A DNA stretch of 18,570 bases from JAAURS01 sp031362245 (GTDB lineage Bacteria > Cyanobacteriota > Cyanobacteriia > Thermosynechococcales > Thermosynechococcaceae): NCBI GenBank assembly GCA_031362245.1, contig JANLSD010000410.1, positions 1 to 18,570 on the forward strand. The letters run 5' to 3'. Below the pieces are notes generated by a model. The model was not told the DNA's origin, did no database searches, and was given only the letters and a program-made list of their open reading frames with translations. Both the position numbers and the translations under genes were made by a program. Shown here one piece after another: positions 5,538 through 13,300 of this stretch (positions within the stretch are counted from its first letter, which is position 1; each line of letters begins with the position of its first letter).

Positions 5538-5909
5538 ATGACTCCTTCCTTAAAAGCCATTGAGTGGATCGGCAGTTCTCTGTCCGATCTGCGGAAATTT
5601 CCTGAAGAGGTTCAGAAGTCAATGGGTTTTGCCTTGTACCTTGCTCAGTTAGGTCAAAAACACCAAGACGCTAAACCCCTCAAAGAATTTAAAGGATCTG
5701 GCGTTCTTGAAGTCGTTGATGATTTTGATGGAGACACCTACCAAGCTGTCTACACGGTGAGATTTGAAGGCATGGTCTACGTCCTTCATGCGTTTCAGAA
5801 GAAGTCAAAACAGGGGATAGCGACTCCAAAGCAAGATATAGATTTGATTGAAGCTCGGCTTAAACGAGCCAGAGAACAGTACCAATCACAGTTTAAGCAA
5901 GAAAACTAG
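5538..5909 (+). CDS. higB: HigB-type toxin (phage Gp49-like/RelE superfamily)
   Basis: The ATG at 5538 gives 123 aa (MTPSLKAIEWIGSSLSDLR...), matching the family's usual start; an upstream TTG at 5490 would lie before the promoter and is rejected. Motifs follow the HigB/Gp49 family (PF05973 type) closely: IEWIGSSLSDLRKFPEEVQ, MGFALYLAQLGQKH, a K-P-L-K-x-F segment, VLEVVDDFDGDTYQAVYTVR, VYVLHAFQKKSKQGIATPK. HigB toxins are ribosome-associated mRNA endonucleases. The toxin-first gene order, with the XRE antitoxin 10 bases downstream, is the hallmark of higBA systems. No Shine-Dalgarno is visible and the promoter position implies a leaderless or nearly leaderless mRNA, which would keep toxin translation low. 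Confidence 0.88.
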   Translation: MTPSLKAIEWIGSSLSDLRKFPEEVQKSMGFALYLAQLGQKHQDAKPLKEFKGSGVLEVVDDFDGDTYQAVYTVRFEGMVYVLHAFQKKSKQGIATPKQDIDLIEARLKRAREQYQSQFKQEN

Positions 5910-5919
5910 GAGCAATAAA

Positions 5920-6249
5920 ATGGCTGAGGAAATGCAAGTGCATCCCAGTAGTGGCAACGTCTTTGCAGATTTAGGGCTACCCAACCCAGAAGAGCTATTG
6001 CTTAAAGCACAGCTTGCCGCGCAAATCGGTACATTGATTTCTGCCCGTAAACTGACGCAATCTGAGGCCGCAGCGCTTTTAGGCATCGATCAACCAAAGG
6101 TTTCAGCATTGCTGCGCGGAAAATTATCGGGCTTCTCTACAGAACGCCTCTTTCGATTTCTAAATGCATTGGGCAGCAACGTCGAAATTCGCATCGTGGC
6201 AAACCCACAGCCGCATGTTCAAGCCCAAACCCATGTTGTCGCCCTATAG
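5920..6249 (+). CDS. higA: HigA-type antitoxin with XRE helix-turn-helix
   Basis: The ATG at 5920 is preceded by AGGAG (5908-5912), 7 bases upstream, and so is preferred to the earlier in-frame ATG at 5848 inside the toxin gene. The 109-aa protein has an N-terminal segment (VFADLGLPNPEELLLKAQLA) and an XRE-type helix-turn-helix (LISARKLTQSEAAALLGI, DQPKVSALLRGKLSGFS), followed by ERLFRFLNALGSNVEIRI, the classic end of HigA-like antitoxins. It should neutralise the preceding toxin and repress the promoter at 5502-5530. The strong ribosome binding site, in contrast to the toxin's lack of one, fits the need for antitoxin excess. A Pro/His/Gln-rich tail is unremarkable. Confidence 0.88.
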   Translation: MAEEMQVHPSSGNVFADLGLPNPEELLLKAQLAAQIGTLISARKLTQSEAAALLGIDQPKVSALLRGKLSGFSTERLFRFLNALGSNVEIRIVANPQPHVQAQTHVVAL

Positions 6250-6294
6250 ATAAAGCCTAGAGGCGATTTTGCCCCTAGCTGGGTAAACATAGAT

Positions 6295-6325
6295 TGTTAT
6301 ACTAGACCATACTATTCATGGTCTA
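6295..6325 (+). promoter_or_regulatory. Putative clpB promoter with perfect 8-bp inverted repeat
   Basis: TGT-TATACT (6295-6303) is an extended -10 box. Overlapping its end, TAGACCAT (6303-6310) and ATGGTCTA (6318-6325) form a perfect 8-bp inverted repeat with a 7-bp spacer at the expected transcription start, 19 bases before the clpB ATG. No clear -35 box is seen, as is usual for extended -10 promoters. The repeat could bind a repressor or form a leader hairpin. It is not the CIRCE element of groESL. In the truncated clpB copy the right arm reads ATGGATTA and the left arm is absent. Confidence 0.45.
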
Positions 6326-6499
6326 TCCAGAGCCTAACGCCCCATGCAGCCGACCGACCCAGGCAAATTTACCGATAAGGCTTGGGAAGCCATCGTCAAA
6401 TCACAAGACGTTGCCCGCAAATACCGTAACCAACAGCTAGAAGTCGAACATCTCGCGATCGCCCTCCTCGAAGAAGACGAAACCACCACCCTTCTGCTA
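6313..6499 (+). repeat. 187-bp direct repeat, right copy (intact clpB leader and 5' end)
   Basis: This is the second copy of the segment at 2556-2742: TATTCATGG, a two-base difference, then TATCCAGAGCCTAACGCCCC and the first 52 codons of clpB. The two copies bracket the HIP1-free accessory island. Confidence 0.95.
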
Positions 6500-9040
6500 G
6501 AGCGTGTTAGTGCAGACTCTGCGAATATCCTCAAACGCCTCATCGATTTTGTGCGCCGACAGCCCAGCGTCACCACCGATGGCACCAATATTTATTTAGG
6601 ACGCGGACTCGACCAGCTTTTAGACCGCGCCGATGCAGAGCGGGAGGAAAGAGGCGATCGCTTTATTTCCGTCGATCACTTTTGGCTTGCCTTTGCAGAA
6701 GACAAGCGCGTCGGCAAAAACCTGCTGCGAAGCGTTGGCCTAGATGGTGGACTGCTCGAAGAAGCCATCCAAAAAACGCGGGGCACCCAAAAAGTTGTCG
6801 ATCAAGACTCCGAATCTCGCTACAACGCCCTCGAAAAATATGGGCGCGACCTCACTGCCCAAGCCGAAGAAGGCAAACTTGACCCTGTGATTGGACGAGA
6901 CGAAGAAGTGCGCCGCGTCATTCAGGTGCTGTCTCGTCGGACCAAGAACAATCCCGTCCTGATTGGAGAGCCAGGGGTCGGCAAAACGGCGATCGCCGAA
7001 GGACTCGCCCAGCGCATCGTCAAAGGTGACGTGCCAGAATCACTCAAAAACCGTCAGTTGATTTCCCTGGACTTGGGGAGCCTCATCGCTGGAGCCAAGT
7101 ACCGAGGCGAATTTGAAGACCGCCTCAAGTCTGTACTTAAAGAAGTGATAGACTCCGACGGGCAGATTGTGCTGTTTATTGACGAACTGCACACCGTCGT
7201 CGGTACTGGAGCCACCCAAGGCAACATGGATGCAGGCAACCTGCTCAAGCCCATGCTGGCGCGAGGCGAACTGCGCTGTATTGGAGCCACCACCCTCGAT
7301 GAATTCCGTAAATACATCGAAAAAGATGCCGCCCTAGAGCGCCGCTTCCAGCAGGTGCTGATTGCCCAGCCCAATGTAGAAGACACCATCTCGATTTTGC
7401 GGGGTCTTAAAGATCGCTACGAGATTCACCACAACGTCAAAATCACCGACTCCGCCTTGGTAGCCGCTGCAGTCCTCTCCAATCGCTACATCACCGATCG
7501 CTTTTTGCCCGATAAGGCGATCGATCTAGTAGACGAAGCCGCCGCAAAGCTCAAGATGGAAATGACCTCAAAACCTGGGGAATTAGAAACCATCGAGCGT
7601 CGCCTCATGCAGCTCGAAATGGAAAAGCTCTCCTTAGAACAAGAAACCCCCCGTGCGCGATCTGGAGCATCCTTCCAGTCTTCAGGCGATCGCCTAGCCA
7701 AAGTCCTTCAAGAGATCAAGGAGCTAAATCCTAAAAAAGAATCCCTCGAAACGCAGTGGCAGGGGGAGAAACAGGTCTTAGACTGCATCAATCACCTCAA
7801 AGAAGAAGAATCCCAGCTCCGGGTTCAAATCGAGCAGGCTGAACGGGAATACAACCTCAATAAGGCGGCTCAGCTCAAGTACGGTCGCATGGAAGCCCTG
7901 CAACGGGAATTGGAAGAGCAGGAAATTCAGCTCCACGATCTGCAAGAAAAAGGCTCCACCCTGCTACGGGAGCAAGTGACAGAAGCCGACATCGCAGAAG
8001 TCGTCGCCAAATGGGTCGGCATCCCCGTCACGCGCCTCCTCGAAACCGAGCGCCACAAGCTGCTGGCGCTAGAATCCTTCCTCCACCAGCGCGTGATTGG
8101 TCAAGAAGAAGCGGTTGCTTCAGTCTCCGCCGCCATCCGTCGCGCTAGGGCAGGCATGAAGGATTTGGGTCGTCCCATTGGTTCCTTCCTGTTTCTCGGC
8201 CCTACGGGCGTGGGGAAAACAGAACTGGCTCGTGCCTTGGCCGATCTGCTGTTTGACGCAGAAGATGCGATCGTGCGGATTGATATGTCTGAGTACATGG
8301 AAAAACACGCCATTTCTCGGCTCATCGGGGCACCTCCTGGGTATGTCGGTTACGACGAAGGCGGTCAGCTCTCCGAAGCCATTCGCCGCCGCCCCTACTC
8401 CGTCATTCTGTTTGACGAAGTCGAAAAAGCCCACCCCGATATTTTCAACGTCCTGCTCCAAGTCCTTGACGACGGACGCATTACCGATTCCCAAGGTCGC
8501 ACCGTCGATTTCTGTAATACAGTCATCATCATGACTAGCAACATTGGCAGTGACCACATCCTAGAATTTGGTGGCGATGACAATCGCTATGACGAGATGG
8601 AGAAACGGGTGATGGGCGTGCTGAGATCGCACTTCCGTCCTGAATTCCTCAACCGCGTGGATGACGTGATCCTGTTCCACTCCCTCAGAAAAGAAGACCT
8701 GCGCCAAATTGTGGGCATCCAGCTCAAGCGCGTGGAGCGGCTGCTCTCTGAGCAAAAAATTAAGCTCCATCTTTCTGAAGCCGCCCTCGATCACTTGGTC
8801 GAAGCGGGCTATGACCCTGTGTATGGGGCACGACCGATTAAACGGGCGATTCAGCGGGAGTTAGAGAATGCGATCGCCACCAAGCTGCTAGAACAAACCT
8901 TCACCGAAGGCGACACCATTCAGGTGGAGTGGAAAGACAATCAGTTGGTTTTCTTGAAACAACAAAGTTCCTCCAAAAAAACACCCAAAATTGAGCCTGA
9001 CCTCACAACCGAAGTGGTATCAGAATCACAAATCAAATAA
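6344..9040 (+). CDS. clpB: ATP-dependent disaggregase ClpB (Hsp100)
   Basis: The 898-aa Clp/Hsp100 class I protein is full length for the family. Domains in order: the Clp N-domain (about 1-150), AAA+ module 1 with Walker A GEPGVGKT (208-215) and Walker B VLFIDE (276-281), a long coiled-coil middle domain (about 405-550; EMEKLSLEQE through EQEIQLHDLQEK), and AAA+ module 2 with Walker A GPTGVGKT (619-626), Walker B VILFDE (687-692) and a GARPIKRAIQRELE sensor-2 region (from 828). The middle domain distinguishes ClpB from ClpA/ClpC; there is no IGF/LGF loop expected for ClpP binding. It extracts proteins from aggregates in the cytosol with DnaK/DnaJ/GrpE and is central to thermotolerance. The 33-residue C-terminal tail is Ser/Lys/Glu-rich. 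Cyanobacteria often carry two clpB paralogues; I cannot say which this is. Five HIP1 sites lie in the gene. Confidence 0.97.
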   Translation: MQPTDPGKFTDKAWEAIVKSQDVARKYRNQQLEVEHLAIALLEEDETTTLLLERVSADSANILKRLIDFVRRQPSVTTDGTNIYLGRGLDQLLDRADAEREERGDRFISVDHFWLAFAEDKRVGKNLLRSVGLDGGLLEEAIQKTRGTQKVVDQDSESRYNALEKYGRDLTAQAEEGKLDPVIGRDEEVRRVIQVLSRRTKNNPVLIGEPGVGKTAIAEGLAQRIVKGDVPESLKNRQLISLDLGSLIAGAKYRGEFEDRLKSVLKEVIDSDGQIVLFIDELHTVVGTGATQGNMDAGNLLKPMLARGELRCIGATTLDEFRKYIEKDAALERRFQQVLIAQPNVEDTISILRGLKDRYEIHHNVKITDSALVAAAVLSNRYITDRFLPDKAIDLVDEAAAKLKMEMTSKPGELETIERRLMQLEMEKLSLEQETPRARSGASFQSSGDRLAKVLQEIKELNPKKESLETQWQGEKQVLDCINHLKEEESQLRVQIEQAEREYNLNKAAQLKYGRMEALQRELEEQEIQLHDLQEKGSTLLREQVTEADIAEVVAKWVGIPVTRLLETERHKLLALESFLHQRVIGQEEAVASVSAAIRRARAGMKDLGRPIGSFLFLGPTGVGKTELARALADLLFDAEDAIVRIDMSEYMEKHAISRLIGAPPGYVGYDEGGQLSEAIRRRPYSVILFDEVEKAHPDIFNVLLQVLDDGRITDSQGRTVDFCNTVIIMTSNIGSDHILEFGGDDNRYDEMEKRVMGVLRSHFRPEFLNRVDDVILFHSLRKEDLRQIVGIQLKRVERLLSEQKIKLHLSEAALDHLVEAGYDPVYGARPIKRAIQRELENAIATKLLEQTFTEGDTIQVEWKDNQLVFLKQQSSSKKTPKIEPDLTTEVVSESQIK

Positions 9041-9056
9041 CTGGGTCGGCAGGGAT

Positions 9057-9107
9057 AGGTTTTGTGTTCGCTGTACTGCTTACATCCAGAACATTTCAGC
9101 AAAACCT
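9057..9107 (+). terminator. Weak candidate clpB terminator hairpin
   Basis: AGGTTTTG (9057-9064) and CAAAACCT (9100-9107) are perfectly complementary but separated by 35 bases; a T-run (ATTTTTTAAA) follows about ten bases later. The large loop and offset T-run make it a poor intrinsic terminator. No better one is seen between clpB and the next gene. Confidence 0.25.
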
Positions 9108-9136
9108 GCCCTTCCAAATTTTTTAAATAACCAAAT

Positions 9137-9182
9137 CCTCTGACATGTTTGAGGAACCTTTAGAGAACCTAAGGGTCAGAGG
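9137..9182 (+). other. Inverted repeat in the leader region of the fasciclin gene
   Basis: CCTCTGAC (9137-9144) and GTCAGAGG (9175-9182) are perfectly complementary. Next to the right arm, CCTT...AAGG (9157-9174) can extend the stem if 12 bases bulge on the left. It may be an operator or leader structure for the gene starting at 9310; no function can be assigned. Confidence 0.3.
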
Positions 9183-9309
9183 TCAACATGGTTCAAGTCC
9201 CAGATTTTCTGGATTGCTTGAATGTCTCTCAGCCTGATTGATCCATCATCTTTCGGGATGAAATGGACAATCACGCAGGAGATCTTGATGCAGAGTTTGG
9301 TATTTTCCG

Positions 9310-10032
9310 ATGAAGACAACTTCAAAGACAACTTCAAAGAAGATCTTCAATTTAATAGCGGCAAGCTCTATGCTGTTCGCCGCAAGCTATCAGGTTTGGG
9401 ATCACTCCGCTGTATCCGCATCGCCGGGGCAGTCAGCATCCTCACCTAAAAAGACGCTAACCCAAACACCTACGGCACCTACTGACCCTGTCCCCGCAAC
9501 GCCTGGGAGTGGCGTACCAATACCTGAAACCCTTGCGGCACCAGCAACCGGAGGTGGAACAGTGACGACTCCCGACCCAGTGACACCACCCCCCAGTTCT
9601 CCTGGCCCAGCCGCCACAACTGAGGGCACCATTATCGGTGTTGCGACTGGCAACAAGCAGCTCAAAACCTTAACGGCTGCCATTAAAGCGGCTGGACTCG
9701 AAGAAACGTTATCGGGCAAAGGTCCTTTTACGGTTTTTGCCCCTACAGATAAAGCGTTTGCAGCATTGCCCCCTGGCACTGTAGATGAGTTGCTGAAGCC
9801 AGAGAATAAGGACAAACTAGTCCAACTGCTGACCTACCATGTGGTGAGCGGAAAAATGGACGCTGCGGCCTTAAAATCTGGCGACGTTCCCAGCCTCCAA
9901 GGCAAACCGATCGCAGTTAAAGTCGAAGACAAAAAGGTCATGGTAAACGAGGCCACTGTCACTAAGGCGGATGTTCCAGCCTCTAACGGCGTCATTCACC
10001 TAATTGATAAGGTCATCTTGCCCGCTAGCTAA
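9310..10032 (+). CDS. Secreted fasciclin (FAS1) domain protein
   Basis: The 240-aa protein begins with a basic n-region and hydrophobic core (KKIFNLIAASSMLFAAS), and cleavage is plausible after AVSA (about residue 37), so it should be exported. Residues about 38-105 are a Pro/Thr/Ser/Gly-rich linker typical of a wall- or envelope-spanning spacer. Residues about 106-238 form one FAS1 domain with both hallmark motifs: H1 (GPFTVFAPTDKAFAALP), the central LTYHVVSG, and H2 (NGVIHLIDKVILP). FAS1 domains mediate adhesion or matrix contact; the ligand is unknown. An in-frame TGA at 9286-9288 rules out a longer N-terminus. No lipobox Cys is present. The gene stands alone, converging on rpoC2. Confidence 0.92.
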   Translation: MKTTSKTTSKKIFNLIAASSMLFAASYQVWDHSAVSASPGQSASSPKKTLTQTPTAPTDPVPATPGSGVPIPETLAAPATGGGTVTTPDPVTPPPSSPGPAATTEGTIIGVATGNKQLKTLTAAIKAAGLEETLSGKGPFTVFAPTDKAFAALPPGTVDELLKPENKDKLVQLLTYHVVSGKMDAAALKSGDVPSLQGKPIAVKVEDKKVMVNEATVTKADVPASNGVIHLIDKVILPAS

Positions 10033-10040
10033 TGCTTGGA

Positions 10041-10238
10041 GTAGGTACTTGTACAAAATTAATTTTACTGGAGTTCTGTTCCACACCTTGCACTACCCCA
10101 CCCCAGCCCTCCCCTTATAAAGGGGAGGGAGTAAGTCCATATTCTTCCCCCCTTACCCTTGGCGTAGCCGCTCTGAAAGCGCTAGGGGGGCTTGAGGGGG
10201 GTAGTGCAAGATATAACTAATTTTGTATAGCTACTTAC
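10041..10238. mobile_element. MITE-like nested inverted-repeat element between the fasciclin gene and rpoC2
   Basis: Outer arms at 10041-10064 and 10215-10238 are complementary at 19 of 24 positions, sharing TACAAAATTA near the inner side. Nested inside, CTTGCACTACCCC (10087-10099) and GGGGTAGTGCAAG (10198-10210) are a perfect 13-bp pair enclosing C-rich and G-rich tracts, with a further palindrome CTCCCCTT-ATA-AAGGGGAG. The unit is about 198 bp with no coding capacity, so a non-autonomous transposable repeat is likely. I see no convincing target-site duplication. Together with the terminator it accounts for most of the 359-bp gene-free stretch 10033-10391. Confidence 0.5.
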
Positions 10239-10328
10239 AAAACTCTTTAGTCGGCTCAGGACATTGTTCTTGTCGCCGCGTTGGCATAGCTTGTTCGTAG
10301 GACTTGTTTTATCGCTAGGGTATTCGTC

Positions 10329-10360
10329 AAAAAGGGCCAGTCTAAGACTGGCCCTTTTTT
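10329..10360. terminator. Bidirectional intrinsic terminator between the fasciclin gene and rpoC2
   Basis: AAAAAGGGCCAGTC-TAA-GACTGGCCCTTTTT forms a perfect stem of about 14 bp with a 3-base loop. A run of six T follows on the plus strand and five on the minus strand. It lies 32 bases after the rpoC2 stop and can end both the rpo operon and plus-strand transcription arriving from the fasciclin gene. Confidence 0.92.
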
Positions 10361-10391
10361 AATATTCTATTGAAGCGCTAGGGATTCATCC

Positions 10392-13300
10392 CTAGAAGTC
10401 ATCCCCCTCTGGATCAAACTGCTCTGCAACCGAATCATCGATCAGGGCATAGTCATCTACTACTGGTTCAGCACCGTAAGGCCCGCGCCCACCCGATCGC
10501 TTTGCCGCTGCATCACCGCCCAACAACTCATCGTCCGCATCAATGATGGTCAGAGAATCATCAAAGGCATGTTCTAGGCCGTAGGTACGAGCGGTCTGGT
10601 CATCAATGACATCATCATCATCCCGATAACCGCCATTCTCGTAAGCAGATTCTAGATCCGTCAAACCGCCAGGAGACTCTTCGTAAGTATTGAAGCCCGT
10701 CCCTGCTGGAATCAGACGACCAATAATCACGTTTTCCTTCAGACCTCGCAGCCAATCAGATTTCCCTTCGATCGCCGCTTCCGTCAGAACCCGAGTGGTT
10801 TCTTGGAAACTGGCTGCCGAGATGAAGCTGTCGGTGTTTAGAGAGGCTTTGGTAATCCCCAGCAACACGGGGGTGTATTCCGCAGGTGCGCCACCCGTGA
10901 TGGACATGGCTTCATTGACTTGCTCTGCTTGGTACAGATCAATCAGTTCTCCAGGGAGAAGCGTGGTGTCTCCACCATCATCAATCCGCACCTTAGAGGT
11001 CATTTGCCGCACCACCACTTCAATGTGTTTATCTGCAATATCAATCCCTTGGGACTGGTACACAGACTGCACTTCGTTCACCAGAAAAGCCTGCACCTTC
11101 TGCAAACTAATCAGCGCCGCTTCATAGAGACCGTTCGACTCACGGTGGAGTCTAAAGTAAATCTCTAGAATGTCGTGGGGGTTAATAGGGCCATCCGTCA
11201 GAGGTTCGCCTGCTTCCACCCGTTGGGCATCGGAGGCCATTGGGTTTTGTCCAGGCCCAATGGGGTAGTCGGTGACGGTGCCGTCATGCTCAACCACCTT
11301 AATATCTACCGAGTCATCATCGCTGTACTGAAGCTGAACTGTTCCAGGACGATGGGCTAAGGTACACATTTCCTTGGGTTTACGGGCTTCTAGCAGCTCT
11401 TCAATCCGAGGTAGACCCTGGATGATGTCTCCGGTCTTGGCCCGCTCAAACACCAGCAGCGCCAGATTATCGCCCCGTTGGACTAAATCGCCATCGTCAA
11501 TCTGGAGCACGGCCCCTGGCGAAACCAGGTAGGGGCGCGCAATTCTGAGGGTCAGGGTTTGCCCCTCAATGCTAGCCACCTGAGAAGATTCCGGTGCCAG
11601 GATGCCAGGTGCGAGTTCGTCTCCGGCTCTGAGTAAGTCGCCGACGCTTGCCGTTGCCTCAGCATCCTGCAAATCAATCGTCGTTAGGTCTTCCTCGGTC
11701 ATCACCAAAAGACGACGAATCGTTTCACCATCTTTACGAATCCCGCGAATGACACCACCCTGCTTCGCCTTGATTTCAGTCCGTGCAACCACAGCGCCTG
11801 GGTCAATTTGTTGCCCATCTTCCACCAATAAACGGGTGTGGGTACTACCCTGGGTTTGGTCGGCTGAAATGTCTCGGCGCAGCACCAAGGATTCTAGAAT
11901 CACAAGCTGAAGTCGAGAGACGTTGGTGTCTTTCTCGTCAGGAATGACTTCGATGTCCGCTGCAATTTGCGGCGCATCGGTGTCAATTTCGAGCACAAGT
12001 TGGGTTCTGAGCAGATCCAGTCCTTCAATGGCCTTGACCCGCTCCCCATCTTTGTAAGGCAAGCGCTGCACAGCCCGAAGCTGAATGGAGCGACCCGCTT
12101 CATTAATGGATTCTTGAGAAGGGACTGAAGGCTGGTCAGGAACCGTGTACTCAATCACTGGACGCAGCAGCAGCGCATAACCCTCTGGGGTTTCAACGCA
12201 CTCTAGATACCGCAGTTCGGTTAACGTCAACCCTGGAATCACTTCTTCCCCAGGATTTCCAAGGGTCTCGTTCTTCGCCAAGACCGCTTCGGGGTCATCC
12301 ACAAGGTGAAGATCACCTGGCTTGATCACGATTTCTCGTAGAATGTCATTTTTCTGGGTCACTTCTACCACGCCGCTGCTTTGGCAGAAGATATCCTTCA
12401 CCACTTCGGTTCCGGCTTCGACGTACTGCCCGTCTTCCACCATCAGCAAAGAAATGTCTTTGTTGACTTCATGGGCTTCTTCAGGAATCCACAGCAGCGT
12501 ACCGCCTTGAATCACTTCGTAACCCTGTTTGGCCTTACCGCGCTTAGCAACGTCCACACCAGAGTATTTGATGATCCCACCAGAGGAGGTGCGATAGCTG
12601 TCATCCACCAGTTCTGCAACGACCTGACCGTTGAGCACTTTGGTACCAGGAGCCGCTTTGAGCAAGAACTGCTGGTTATTTTGCGCTTCGATGATGTACT
12701 GGTCACGCCCTTGATGGCTTTCCATGTGAACTTTGGCGGTATCTAGCATCACGGAGGCGGTAATGATTTCGACCTCGCGGCTGCCCTTGCCGTCTACGAT
12801 AAACTCTGGCAGACGTACAACGCCCCCATGCTCGGTCATGAGCTTGGTTTCAGCCAGGACTGCATTGGGTTCAATGCGATCGCCATTGGCCACGGTCGGT
12901 TCTGCACTAGGCGGCAGGTTATACACTTCCCCAGACAAAATCCAGATCAGACCACCCCGAGGGGCAATGCGAGTGGTGTTGCCTTGGCGATCGCGTTTTT
13001 CTTCCGGCACCAGGTTAGAAAACTGGACTTCCCCTGCGATATGAGAAGCCACGTCCTTCGTAACTTTTTCGGTGCTCTTACGCACGTTCCGGCTGTTGTT
13101 GACCACCTCACCCAACTGTTGCCCTTGCTTCACCTGTTGCCCATCGGCAAACAGGAGGGTAGAACCTTGGGTGATTTCAAACATCTCTTTTTTGCCACCT
13201 CCCTCAAGCGTGAGCTGAGTATTGGTTTCAGCGGTATAGGCATCTTCCCCGTGACGGGTACGGAAGGGTCGCATCCGCACGTTTTTGGGGTACTTCACCT

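Noticed and set aside
2743..6312. CRISPR array, tRNA gene or integrase in the island
   Set aside because: I looked for regularly spaced repeats, cloverleaf arms and Tyr/Ser recombinase motifs and found none; the border repeat is clpB-derived, not a tRNA end.
8120..8557. Minus-strand open frame of 145 codons inside clpB
   Set aside because: It is a shadow of AAA+ module 2, where strong codon bias keeps the opposite strand open.
10032..10220. Plus-strand open frame after the fasciclin gene, starting TAATG
   Set aside because: The overlap with the stop looks like coupling, but the frame runs through the inverted-repeat element and its peptide is a low-complexity product of those repeats.
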